DNA of 61,718 nucleotides from contig MU129984.1 in the NCBI GenBank assembly GCA_015039465.1, forward strand, positions 18,073-79,790, read 5' to 3'. The DNA is from Phlegmacium glaucopus (Eukaryota > Basidiomycota > Agaricomycetes > Agaricales > Cortinariaceae). Under the pieces are notes generated by a model. The model had not been told where the DNA came from, searched no databases, and was given only the letters and a program-made list of their open reading frames with translations. A program made the translations under genes and the position numbers. This document shows, piece by piece, positions 1 through 11,251 of this stretch. How positions within the stretch are numbered: position 1 is the stretch's first letter; the number at the start of each line of letters is the position of its first letter.

Positions 1-103
1 GAAAGGGGTGGTGTAAGAAGGGAACGATGAAGGAGGATGTAATGTACAGTAAAGAAAGGGGAGAAAAAGGAATGGGGGCCATGCGCGTACCAGACGTTCA
101 TAA
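1..103. other. unassigned left edge
   Basis: Purine-rich sequence with no recognisable gene. Homology to the GTPase gene copy starts abruptly at about 104, so a breakpoint lies near 97-105. Confidence 0.5.
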
Positions 104-1120
104 CAAGTGCAAAGTCATCTTGATCTTCCTTAAATCTAGCTTACTATTTTGACAGAGAGTAAGTGCAAGCACAGAGAAGTTTTTATTATTGTCATCTTGC
201 TTTATTAATGTCTGCTTTCTTGGTATGTCTTTAATCAAGGAAGTATGTGCAAGAGAGCTATAATTATTAATCACCATTCTTTTACTGATCTTACAATGTA
301 TTTGGACAGTATGTAAGTGCACTGATTATATCATTATTGTTGCTAACCTCAAGTGGCATATTCTTTTGGCAGCATGTATGTTGAACATGTCATTTTTCTA
401 CCATTTACTTGATGACATACATTTATTAACAGAATGTATGTGCAAACAGTTTGTGATTTGCCTTGTTCTTTGCTTACTTATGGAATACCATTACTTACAG
501 GGGGTAAGTATTACAATATTATTTTTTTATTCTCTGTAATAACACTTGGTGATTGTTTTTTAAAATTATTTCCATCTCCATATTCACCTTTTTTATTCAG
601 CTTTCATACTAACTTTCAATATACAGGATTCCATCTCCAAAATGATGCCATTCATTGTGAGTATTTGCTCTTTGGAAGTACATAAAAGTGACATTTTTAA
701 AAATTTCAAGCTTTCTGGCCTATCTGCTGACCTCAATTTAAAAGAAACTACATACTGTGCAATTGGCATGTATCTGATCCAACTTTCCTTTCCATACTCT
801 CCATATTGACTTTTTCTATTAGTTGCAGCTATTCTTGGCCACTTGTCTTTCTTTCTTCACAAAGAATCACCAAAGACAATGGACTCCTTGGACAGAGCTG
901 TCCAAATTTACCAACAATCAACTTGTGACACCTCTGTCAAGCAAGCAGTTGAGAAGATTTTTGAACTTGAAAATATTTCCAAAGGCTCTTATGTCAATCA
1001 TACATGGCTGGCTGAAGAGGCTGTACAGATTGCATTGAATAATCTCATATGTATGGATTTTACAATTCATTTCTTCTATTTGTTGACAACTGCTAATTGG
1101 GAACTATAGTAAGAAAATAA
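104..1120 (+). pseudogene. 5'-truncated GTPase-family gene copy with single-codon exons
   Basis: This is the 3' half of a gene homologous to the GTPase gene at 45110-50669, in the opposite orientation. Exons read from splice signals and from alignment to that copy are 156-158 (AGA), 240-242 (GAA), 310-312 (TAT), 373-375 (CAT), 433-435 (AAT), 501-503 (GGG), 627-656, 711-756, 829-1050 and 1110-1120. Each 3-nt exon lies between an AG acceptor and a GTAAGT/GTATGT donor. The longer exons stay open in one frame and end in TAA at the same place as the other copy. The C-terminal part is conserved (for example AVQIYQQSTCDTSVKQAVE here and AVKIYQQSTCDASVKQAIE there). The GTPase domain and almost all of the repeat array are missing on the left: only one degenerate array intron remains at about 104-155, with its donor GT lost. 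It is probably a pseudogene, although the C-terminal frame is still intact. Confidence 0.8.
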
Positions 1121-2320
1121 GCCAATGCTCAATCAAATCATCACACCTCTTCATAAGGAACCAAACCAGAGAAAAACAATATGGGGAGTGGAGAAGAGCT
1201 CAGAATGGAATTGTGGATATTACTAATATCTTTGCTTGTGATTGTAATTTTCAGAATGAATGGTAGTGAAAGTACAACTCAAAGAATCTTGACTTGAGTA
1301 CATTTCCCAGCAGGTAAGGACACTACAATTTTCCATCCCATATGATTCCCAGAATAGACACATTGTGCTGTATGGTATGGATTCCTAGAACACTTTGAAT
1401 CTATGAACACTGGTCCTAACTGGTCCTTAATTATATTAATCCTGGTTGAATAGGAATGCTTAAACAAGACAAAAACTGAGTCAGTCAGCAAAATGAAATG
1501 AGCTGCTAAAAGCTAAGGTTGTCAGGTTTTGAGTGCATGTCCAGAACAACTAAAAGTAACACCTCCTGGTTAAATTGGATGTCTCTCATGAGACAAAAAT
1601 AAAGCTGATTGATGAAAATAAAGCAGGACCTGAAACCCACATTTATTAGCTTTTCAGTGCAGCCCCAAACATTGAGGAGGACCAAAATTTGGAGAAGAAC
1701 AAACCTAATTGATCCATGTCTCCCTTACACCTCCTGGTTGAATTTCATGTCTCTAACAAGATGAAAACTAAGTCAGTTGGCAAAACAGAAGCTGGTCCTA
1801 AAAGTTACATTTGTCAGCTTTTCAATGCACCCCTGAAAACCCCTGATCCTATAAGCTACAGCTGTCAGCTTGCAAGTGCACTCTCCCAATGTTAAGAATG
1901 ATTAATTCAACTGTCCTTCTACACCCCTTAACTTGCAGTTCCTGTTCCTGGTGGTTGTGTTAAGGTTTTATTCTAAGTGAATGTGAGGAACGAGTGTGAA
2001 CATAGAATTTGGCCTATGTGGAGATAAGGATTGTGACATGTGACCAGCTTCTCTGGTTCATGGCCACAACCTTCAACATTGGACCCGATTTCCCTGCTTG
2101 TCATCTGAGCAGCTCATTCTTTTCATATACACCCAGTCTTAGAAGGATTTACAGAGAAATAAATCAAACAATGCTAAGAATCACTTTCTCTCTCCCCGTT
2201 TTCATTTGACATCAAATTTAACAAATTTCATCCCTCTGCCAGTGTCCTGCCCATTACCTCCTATCTGTTGCACCTACTTGTTGCTTTGCCCTTGCCTACT
2301 TGTGGCATCTCCAACTCTCT
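1121..2320. other. no gene seen; AT-rich with degenerate repeats
   Basis: No convincing coding region. The only structure found is the imperfect repeat at 1430-1890. Confidence 0.5.
1430..1890. repeat. degenerate direct repeat, 3-4 copies
   Basis: Copies start near 1440, 1561 and 1727, with a partial one near 1845. Each begins CCTGGTTRAATT, continues with an AGACAAAAACTRAG-like stretch and ends TGTCAGCTTTTCAGTGCA-like. Spacing is irregular (about 120-165 bp). No function can be assigned. Confidence 0.6.
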
Positions 2321-2462
2321 TGCCCCATGCATGCTACAGAGTCCCCTCTTTTTGCCCCATGCATGCCACAGAGTCCTCTTTTTGCCTCTTGCATGCTACA
2401 GAGCCCCCTATTTTTGCCCCATGCATGCTACAGAGCCCCTTCTTTTTGCTCCATGCATGCCT
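2321..2462. repeat. about 33-bp minisatellite, four units
   Basis: Four tandem units built around GCCCCATGCATGCTACAGAG followed by a CCCC/TTTTT stretch. Units differ by a few bases. Each carries the palindrome ATGCAT. Confidence 0.75.
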
Positions 2463-2822
2463 GTTGATTAACCCAGCTGAGTCATTTCTTTTTTCCGCCC
2501 ATGATGAAGCTCGTTCAAGAATATGTATCCTCCTTTGTAAAGGCATTTCTGGCTGAACAGCGGAGATTTTGGTACTCATGGCACCACTAAGAAAGGGGAT
2601 TCCTAAATTATGGGTATCTAAGTCTTCGCTTGCTGCGTTACTGGGCTCCTTATACATGGGAATCACAGCTCATCTTAGATTTGTTTTTCCATAGATCAGG
2701 ACCCTTGTTTTGGTCGAAAAACCCTTTGGGTTTTGGCCCAAACTATGCCCACATTTTCCCTTTCACTCTCACTGATCTCCTGGATCATTTCTTCCTCCTT
2801 CGATAACATACAAACCACTGCC

Positions 2823-3235
2823 TGTTAGGGCAACTGCGACGCTGACTTAGTCAAGCTAGCAGGGGATCCAAAGTTAATAATATTTCAAAGGGATATCTAC
2901 AAGTGACTCACCTAGCAGGGGATCCAAAGAGGAAAGGATGGGGATCCCTGCTAGGCTGTGGGGTATTTAAGTACTAATATGGACATAACGGAGATATAAA
3001 ATAAATAAAGGAATGATACGATAATAATTAATTAATTAAATAGGAAGTGGTATGATATGAAAAATAGAAATAAAAGACGGACCGAAATGGAGGATCGGAG
3101 TCGGAGTGGAACTACGGGGTTCTGGAGTAAACTGGTGATGGAAGCGGAGTTGGTCGGAAGGTCGGAGGTCATCGGAAAGGCGGGGTATATGATTCTACTG
3201 TTGAGGTTTGGGTTGAAGTCGGGTGTCCCCTAACA
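2823..3235. mobile_element. solo LTR, 413 bp, with 5-bp target duplication
   Basis: The element starts TGTTAGGG and ends CCCTAACA, a perfect 8-bp terminal inverted repeat, and is flanked by CTGCC on both sides (2818-2822 and 3236-3240). Inside, GCTAGCAGGGGATCC-type sequence occurs twice directly (about 2857 and 2912) and once inverted (about 2940). The flanks are themselves similar: about 2745-2815 resembles 3235-3306, so the LTR landed between two tandem copies of a roughly 70-bp stretch. No internal region remains, as expected after LTR-LTR recombination. Confidence 0.8.
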
Positions 3236-3349
3236 CTGCCCACATCTTTCCCTTCACTCTCGCTGATCTCTCAGATCAGTTCTTCCTTTGTTAACATAAT
3301 ATTTGACTACATAGACTAATCCTGCTGACCCTTGAACTGGACATTGGGC

Positions 3350-3753
3350 TGTTACGAACTTTCTTTTCTTTTTCTTTATCTCCACTGAACACATGTCCGT
3401 TCCACCCACATGCACTTTATGCCTTCTTTTCATCTCCACTCTCACATGTTTACCTCTCTTCTTTCATATGTTTCATCTATTTATACATATGCATACCCTT
3501 CTTACATGCGGACGTTTCACCTTATACACGACTCTCTCCCTTTCACTATAAATACAGTATTTACAACTCAATGCAACCTTAGCTAATTCTTGAGAATCTA
3601 ACTTGGTTACTTCACTCTCAAACTCTCTCAAACTCTTAAGACTCTACTTTGAGAACGACTCCCTTAGTATTCTTCTGAGCTCTTATTACGACAAAACAAT
3701 CTTTATACGACTGTCTATGGTCAGAATCTTCTGGACCGTTCGAAGTTGTAACA
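3350..3753 (+). repeat. 5' LTR of the gypsy element
   Basis: Starts TGTTACGAAC and ends GAAGTTGTAACA, the same termini and length as the copy at 11252-11655. CACTATAAATACAG at about 3543 is a likely TATA box for the element promoter. Confidence 0.9.
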
Positions 3754-4730
3754 AAAGAATTAGCTACTGTATTTCTATACACTCTCTTCTTAGAAGTGTT
3801 GGTTATATCTAGCCGAAACCAAAACCGACACAAACAAAATGAAACTGAACAAATACTGTGAAAGGAGAAATACCTGAGCCAGTATAAGAAGCAAAGAGCA
3901 AGGACATCTTACTTCTAGAAACCAAAACCAAACCAAGAAAGAACAACAATGGCTGGAGAATCATCATCTGCTCCCCATGTTCCGAAAGAATTGAACATCA
4001 ACAAACTGACACCTTTTACCGGTGACAGACGCAAAGTAAAAACATTCTTACAAGAATGTAGAATATACTTAACCGTCAACGACAAACTCTACTTTGAAGA
4101 TGGACCGAAGATTGTGTTCATACTCTCTTTCATGAATGGAGGAGAGGCAGCACAGTGGAAGGAAAGCTGGTTAGACAGTATCACCACCCCAGACAGAACC
4201 ATCATCCTCCCTTCCCTTGCCAATTTTTACTCGACCATTTCTGAACAGTTCAAAGAAGTGAACCGAACCCAAGACGCAATACACAAGTTGACCTTGTTAA
4301 GACAAGGAAAGAAACCCACAGAACAAATAGTCACCAAATTCTCTTTGTTGACCAGACAAGCAGGATTAGAAGAAAAATCCACCTCAGACAACATTCACCT
4401 AATCCATATGTTCCAAAAAATCCTGAACCCCTCCTTGACAAGAAAGATCTTGATAGCCGACAACATCCCCATGACGATCAAAGGCTGGAAGGATAGAGCA
4501 ATTCAATATGACACTCAATACCAATTCGCCATGGCAATCTTGTCAAGCGAACAACCAAACAGAAAGCCATATGACCTGGCTTACAAAGAAGAGAAACCCA
4601 GATACAAAGGACAAAATTGGTCCTCAAATAAACGAAACAATCCAGATGCAATGGATATCAACACAATGAACTATGAAAAACAAGGAGAGTATATGCGCAA
4701 AGGTTTATGCTTCAAGTGCGACAAGCCCGG

Positions 4731-6512
4731 TATCGCGCACCAATACTGATTGGTAGCATGAGAAGAAAGCTTAAAAGTTGCCATCATGAAAATAAGCGGA
4801 CTTTGAATTCACTTACCTATTTTGGAAGCAGCCCTGAATCGCGTTCCTGGTCGACAAATCATTCGTTCAACATTATCACCCTCATCGCTCATCATACTCT
4901 CAATGTCTCACACTATGCTCTCCATCATTTTCACTATCAACATGCTCCTAAGCATCTACCATCCATTTGTTCCTTGGTTAGTGATCCAACAAAGCGATCA
5001 ATCTACTATTTGCATTGGTCATCAGCTCGTGTTTGATTGTATTTTTGGTCCATCATTTCAAGAACGGCCCCTTTATGGACGCATCAACTACATCTCCCAT
5101 TATGTACAAGGCTTTGTCATCATTGTTGTGGCTATGGACCCACAAGTCTGCCCCTCAGCCATCTATCTTGCCATCCCTCGCTCTTGGATCTCACTCAGTC
5201 CCCTATCCTCGATTACCTACCTCTTATCTTATCATTCACTGCCAAAACCATCATTCATGCGGTACATGAAGCCTTCCCACCCTCTTTATGACAACTTAGG
5301 AAGTCCAGAGGACTGTACACTCCCCCACATACTCTGGCAGAATCCACCGGACTCTGGCACTAAATTCCGGTGGACTCCAGCAGACTTTGGCAGACTCAAG
5401 TCCTAAACTGTGTGAATGTTACATGGGACAAATTTCAATTTTGAGTCCACCAGAGTCCATGGACTCTGGTGGACTCTTACCAGACTAAGTCCAGCAGACT
5501 CCATTGGACTAGTCTGGCGGACTCTGGTGGAATCTAATAAAATTGGACACATGATACCTTCCTAACCTTAACAAAACCCTAACAGAACCTTAACAACCCC
5601 TAACAAAACCCTAACAAAACCTTAACAGAACCTTAACAGAGTGGAGTCCAGTATGTGACAGGGAGTCACAAATGAGTCACAAATGAGTCTGGTGGAGTCC
5701 GGTGGAGTCCAGCGGAGTATGTGGGGGACTGTAAAGTACAGGAAGTCCAGGAGGATCACAACTAAGCAGGAATTGCAGATGAATCAGCAGTAGAGGATTA
5801 TTCTCGCAGTGTGTCAAGTGTTATCAAGGCTGCGCGACATGGGATCATGGGCAAGTAGTGTTTTCTCGGGAACAAGGCTATGCCTTTCAAGTGTTGACTC
5901 AGGACCTTTCACATTTTTTGACATGACCACACGCCTATGGAGTCGATATATTTTTGCTATTGGACTATGTACACTGCCTTCTTTTCTTTTCTCTCACACT
6001 TTGACACTTTACAGATTTTTTTATTGTTCCTTCTTCTTTTCCATTGTTCTTTTCTTCTCACAGCTGTCCTCTCTTTATCTTTCTTCCTTTGACAGCGCGT
6101 ACTTCTTTCTTTTTATTGTTCTACATAGCCTCATCCTTAGGGTATAAATACTGCTCTTTTGTACCAGGATAGGTAGTTACCCCCCACTTTCATCATCTCA
6201 GTGGAATTCCAGTGAATTCCTTCCTTAAGTTCGCTTTTTCAGTCCCTTACTTACTGTCACTGTCCTCTACTGTCAACCGCTATAGTCTTACTGAAGACTC
6301 TTTCTTACCCATCCTCATCCTTGTCTTCTACCTCATTCATCTTCCAAGACCTTCATCCTCATCCTCCTCACCTCTACTCTTGCTCTCTACCTCTGTGTGA
6401 TACAAGTCAAGGTTACACCTTCCCTAAACGAACAACAGGGAGGCTTTTGACTTAAAGACTAGTCCATTGCTCTCTGGTTGGTGTTTTATAACAACACAAA
6501 CAACAATTTGTA
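4731..6512 (+). mobile_element. 1.78-kb LTR-like insertion in gag
   Basis: Inserted between the two halves of the Gag zinc knuckle, with a 4-bp direct repeat CCGG (4727-4730 and 6513-6516). It has no coding potential. GGGTATAAATACTGC at about 6139 looks like an LTR promoter TATA box, so this is probably a long solo LTR, although its ends are not a clean TG...CA. The stretch about 4917-6480 has a second copy at 30112-31330, but written in mirror order (reversed, not complemented). That copy lacks the nested insertion 5309-5739. Confidence 0.7.
5309..5739. mobile_element. nested MITE-like insertion, 431 bp
   Basis: Flanked by an 11-bp direct repeat AGGAAGTCCAG (5298-5308 and 5740-5750). Its ends form an inverted repeat of about 25 bp, matching at roughly 22 positions around the core TCCCCCACATACTC. 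The mirror-order copy near 31000 has an uninterrupted site with only one AGGAAGTCCAG, which confirms the insertion. The interior is full of CTCTGGTGGACT-type sequence on both strands and a block of CCTTAACAAAACCCTAAC-like repeats at about 5560-5640. No ORF. A 9-11-bp duplication would suit a Mutator-like family, but that is inference. Confidence 0.75.
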
Positions 6513-6756
6513 CCGGCCATATATCTTGAGACTGCAAAGAGAAGAAGGGAGGATACCAAGGGAATAAAAACCAAGGATCCTCAAACAACAACTATCAGAC
6601 CCAGAAGAAACTCTCGGTCAAAGAAATTCATGCCCTTATCAAAGGGTTAAACAGAGAAGAAAATGAAAAGCTTGCTAACATGCAGCTCGGAATTCACAAA
6701 GACAAAAAGATAGTCGAAGTCGAAGGAGATGAGGATTTTTAAAGCAGAGATCTGAA

Positions 6757-9700
6757 TTGATGTCAGTTTCTCCCACGCTATCCATATCTAATTGCTTAGT
6801 ACCTCATTTAAATATACACCAAATGAAAATACCTATTTCTATAATGAGCGAAACGCAAAAAGATCCGGAAATCATCGAACAAGCCTTTATTGACTCTGGA
6901 GCAGACAGAAAATTCATTGACCAAAACTTTGTGAGAACACAAAAATTTACAATCAAAACCTTAAATGTTCCCATCAAAGTTTTTAATGTCGATGGTACTC
7001 TCAACAAACGAGGCACGATCAAACATTATGTAAACCTTGAGATCAATGTACTCAGACGAAAGAAGATGAATCGACTTTTGGTTACTGGATTAGGGAAACA
7101 CAAGATTATTCTTGGAGCAACCTGGCTCAAAGAAAACAACCCTGAAATAAACTGGAAAAAAGAAACCCTTACATGGTGCAAACCTGAATGAACGAAAGAA
7201 GAACAACCACAGAAACCGATTTTTAGGACACCCTCTATCCCTACTACTGTTGAAGATGAAGGTGATATTGAAGAATATCTCAATCAAACACAGAACCCCA
7301 CCGACAATGATGAAATATCAGTACTTGTCGCTTTTATTACTGGTGAAATGGACAACAAATATTGGATCAATGTAAAAACCTCTGCTTCACAAAATCTGGC
7401 TATGAAATATGACATCAAGCCTGACATCCCTGTTGAAGAAATTGTACCACCCGAGTATCATGAATACTTAGATGTATTTGATGAGAAAAGGCAGACAGAT
7501 TCCCTGACGAACGACCTTGGGATCACAAGATTGAAATGAAACCAGACTTTGAACCAAAATCTTTCAAAACATACAACTTCACACCAGCAGAACAAAGTGA
7601 ATTGGACAAATTCCTTAAAGAAAACCTTAACCGTGGATATATTCAAAAATCACATTCCCCGATGGCATCACTGTTCTTCTTTGTATCCAAGAAAGACGGA
7701 AAACTTCGACCCTGTCAAGATTATCAATACCTGAACAATCACACAATTAAAAATGCTTACCCACTCCCGCTCATCACAGAAATCATGGACAAACTCAAAG
7801 GCACGACTTGTTTCACCAAGTTTGATGTCCTCAGAGGCTACAACAATGTCTGGATTGCCAAAGGAGACGAATGGAAAGCTGCGTTCAAAACGAATTGAGG
7901 GTTATTCAAACCGACAGTAATGTTCTTTGGAATGTGCAATTCACTGGCAACACTTCAAGCAATGATGGATTCTATTTTTGAAGATCTTATTGAAGGTGAC
8001 TATATCATTGTATACATGGACAACATCCTAATCTTTGCTAAGAATGAAAAGGATCTCGAAGAAATCACAAAAAAGGTCTTACAATGTCTATGGGAAAACA
8101 ATCTCTATTTGAAACCAAAGAAATGCGAGTTCAATAGGAAGAAAGTTGAATATTTAGGAATGATCATCGAAGAAGGCAAGATCTCTATGGACCCAACCAA
8201 ACTCAAGGGTATTCGAGACTGGCCTACCCCCACATCTGTGAAAGAAGTATGATCCTTCTTAGGATTTGGAAACTTTTACCAACAATTCATCCAACACTTC
8301 TCTGACTTATGCCAACCGTTGAATAATCTTTTGAAGAAAGATGCACCTTTTGAATGGACCGACAAATGCCAATAAACATTCAAACTTCTAAAACAATGCT
8401 TTACCGAAGAACCGGTTTTACGGATGCCCGATCCTACCCGACCTTTCCAAATTGAATCTGATGCTTTGAAATATGCATCAGGCGCAGTCCTTACACAAAC
8501 AGACATGAACGGAGACCAACACCATGTAGCTTTCTTATCAAAAAGCTTTTCCCCTACTGAACAAAACTACAAAATCTATGATTGCAAACTCCTAGCAATC
8601 ATACGAGCTCTAACTGATTGGAGACATTATATCCTTGGATCTGAACATACAACAACAGTCTACTCTGATCACAAAAATCTGACCTACTACCAAACCGCAC
8701 AGAAATTAAACAGACGACAAGCTCGATGGTCGTTATTCCTCTCTGAATTCAATGTCAACCTCATTCATCTACCAGGAAACAAAATGATCCAATCCGATGC
8801 TCTATCCCGACGAGCCGATCTCTGTCCTAAAGACGATAATGACAATGAAGACATCACAATGCTCCCCAATTCCCTGTTTGTTAATCTTGTAGATCTTGAT
8901 TTACAACAACAGATAGCTGATTCCACCAATATAGACACCGACGCCGCTGACACATTACGTTCTCTACTTGAAAAAGGACCTTCTAACTTGAGAAGTGACC
9001 TTGAAGACTGGTTGACTGAAGAGTTTATGGGGAAACCAATCCTATTCTACAAAGGAAAGAATTATATTCCCCAGAACCGAGACCTTCGCCTGAAACTAGT
9101 AAGACAATTCCACAACGCACCAACTGCAGGACACCCAGGAGAATTGGAAACATACAATTCAATCTCTCAACATTATTGGTGGCCTGGGCTTCGTACCTTT
9201 GTGAAAAAATATGTGAAAGGATGTTCCGACTGTCAACAATTCAAGATAAACAGAAACCCATCGAAACCGTCTTTTCTACCAATCGAAGGACCGAAAGATT
9301 CTAGACCTTTTGCGAACTGCTCAATGGACTTGATCACTGACCTACCACCTATCGACAACAAGGACGCTGTACTGGTCGTGGTCGACCATGGGCTTACAAA
9401 GGGGGTGATTCTTATCCCTTGCGCAAAAACTTGCACTTCGGAAGACATCGCTCAATTTTTGCTTGACAACCTTTACAAACGATTTGGACTCCCTGACAAA
9501 ATGATCTCTGACAGAGACCCTCAATTTACTGCAAAAGCCTTTGAAGAACTCTTCAAACTACTCAGAATAGAACATGCAAAGACAATGGCCTTTCATCCAC
9601 AATCTGATGGAACCACCAAACGCTTTAATCAAGAAATTGAAGCATATCTCTCCATTTACTGCTTTGACAACCCGACAAACTGGTTAACTGCTTTACCTAC

Positions 9701-10356
9701 ACTCAAATTCACTCACAACAACCGAAGACATTCCGGAAGAACACAAACTCCTTTTGAGCTGATCATGGGATCATCTCCTATCTCCATTCCCCTTTCATTT
9801 GAAAACATGCAATTCCCTGCCATTGAAGAACAAACACGGAAATTACTCAAAGACCGAGAAGAAGCTCTGGCAGCACACAAACTAGCAAGACACCGAATGG
9901 AAAACAGGATCAAGTTGAACTCTAAACCATTTCAAGAAGGACAACTAGTCTGGTTAGACTCCAGAAACTTAAAGACAAATTACAACAAGAAGATTGCACC
10001 AAGACGAGAAGGACCATTCCCTATCAAAAAAGTCCTTGGACCCCTCACATATCGACTGAAACTCCCTGAAACATGAAAGATTCATAACATTTTCTATGCA
10101 TACCTCCTCATGCCATACATCGAAAACGAAATACACAGACCGAACTTTCTGAAACCACCTGCCGAAATCATCGACGGAGAAGAAGAATATGAAGTAGTTG
10201 AAGCCATCATTGGACATAGAAAATGAGGACGCAGATATCAATTTGATCTGATGGAAAGATTACCTGATTTCCGAAGCAACGTGGGAACTGGAATCACACA
10301 TCAAAAACGCCGATGACACGTTGACGCTTTATAAACAAAACCATCACCTCAACTAA
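6757..10356 (+). pseudogene. pol: gypsy pol: protease, RT, RNase H, integrase, chromodomain-like tail
   Basis: Order of domains: retropepsin (FIDSGADRKFID at about 6886, normally DSGAT-like); RT from about 7530 ([41 protein letters not shown] at about 8010); RNase H from about 8430 (FQIESDALKYASGAVL, LPGNKMIQSDALSR); integrase with an H-H-C-C zinc region (about 9107-9235: FHNAP..GHPG, CSDCQQ) and a catalytic core (SMDLITDLP, SDRDPQF); then a chromodomain-like stretch to about 10356. Inactivating changes are: stops at about 7189, 7898, 8250, 8375, 10074 and 10225; a frameshift near 7485-7540; the RT active site YMDN instead of YMDD; and the integrase third acidic residue region reads DGTTKR where DGQTER is usual. 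It cannot encode a working polyprotein. Confidence 0.9.
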
Positions 10357-10568
10357 ACATAGCTTCAAAAACATGCAGTACACTTCTTACCAACACGAAT
10401 GCGTTGACGTGGACTTCTTGAAATTCATTGACGTTATTGCCAAAATCACTGACGAGTTTGAAGATATAAAACTCGCTCTTGGAAAACAGACAGACGACAA
10501 CTTCACACTTCCCCAATTTGATTTCGAACTCAAATATCACCAAATCCACAATTTCAACATCTAAAACT

Positions 10569-11240
10569 ATGCCTCAAACCCCATCCTCATCCTCTTTGTC
10601 CGGCTCTACTCGACCCCAACCCCCAATTTTCAACTTCAACCATGAAGAATTTTCCTCTTATGTACAAACCCGACACAACATCAACAATCTTGTGCCTTTC
10701 CTTCAACCAAATGCCGTCCTTTACACCAAATTCCTTTATTTCCATCACGTTGACCAAAGTATCATACGAGCCAAGCAAGAGCTCAAATATTTACAAACCC
10801 AAGCAGATACACTATATGACAACATGGCCGGTTGTGGCCTAGTTCAACAAATTGAACCATTCATTAGACTCAAACAGCAAAACCCCATCGGTTCTCGAAG
10901 ACATTCTCCCTATCCCGGACGACAAACATTCTCTCCCCTTCCTCTTCCAGACTCAACCACTTCCGGTTCTCAACTGAACCCCATTATCATCGACGACGAC
11001 GATGAAGTTGTTATACCACGTCACTGTTCTCTTTGCGACACTGACAGTCATACCTCTTGACAATGTTATACGCTGGGTTGTGGAACATGAATTGTTTTAC
11101 CAAATGACTTACCACCACCAAACACATATCAACAGTGCAACAACTGCTTTGAAGAAGGACATGGCTGGCAACACTGTCCACTCAAACAACGAGAGGGGTT
11201 GTTCTTAGATTCAGAGTCGAATTTGGAGTCTTCGATGTAA
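10569..11240 (+). pseudogene. third ORF of the gypsy element with a zinc knuckle
   Basis: The ATG at 10569 opens a roughly 220-codon frame downstream of integrase, interrupted by TGA stops at about 11058 and 11091. The N-terminal part is Ser/Pro-rich (MPQTPSSSSLSGSTRPQPP), the middle looks helical, then there is an acidic IIIDDDDEVVIP motif, a Cys/His cluster (HCSLCDTDSH) and a CCHC knuckle CNNCFEEGHGWQHC near the end. The frame stops just before a polypurine stretch and the 3' LTR. A short frame at 10373-10564 overlaps its upstream region and may be part of the same product. Some fungal gypsy elements carry an extra ORF here. The function is unknown to me; nucleic-acid binding is inferred from the knuckle only. 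Confidence 0.6.
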
Positions 11241-11251
11241 AACGGGGGTAA
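11238..11251 (+). other. candidate polypurine tract
   Basis: TAAAACGGGGGTAA lies immediately 5' of the 3' LTR start (TGTTACG at 11252), the usual place for plus-strand priming. Confidence 0.6.

Larger units (their letters stand above)
3949..6742 (+). pseudogene. gag: gag of the gypsy element, split by an insertion
   Basis: The first part (3949 to about 4730) encodes a capsid-like Retrotrans_gag protein opening MAGESSSAPHV, with a PFTGDRRKVKTFLQECRIYL-like region and an NRTQDAIHKLTLLRQGKK-like segment typical of gypsy Gag. It ends inside a CCHC zinc knuckle: the first half (CFKCDKPG) lies left of the insertion 4731-6512, and the reading resumes at about 6517 with the second half (RDC-like, containing a TGA), then a Lys-rich tail ending in TAA at 6740-6742. 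Removing the insertion restores a C-x2-C-x4-H-x4-C spacing, which shows that gag was whole before the insertion. Confidence 0.85.

Noticed and set aside
5560..5640. Telomere repeat or telomere-proximal sequence
   Set aside because: The CCTTAACAAAACCCTAAC-like block is short, irregular and lies inside a MITE within a retrotransposon.
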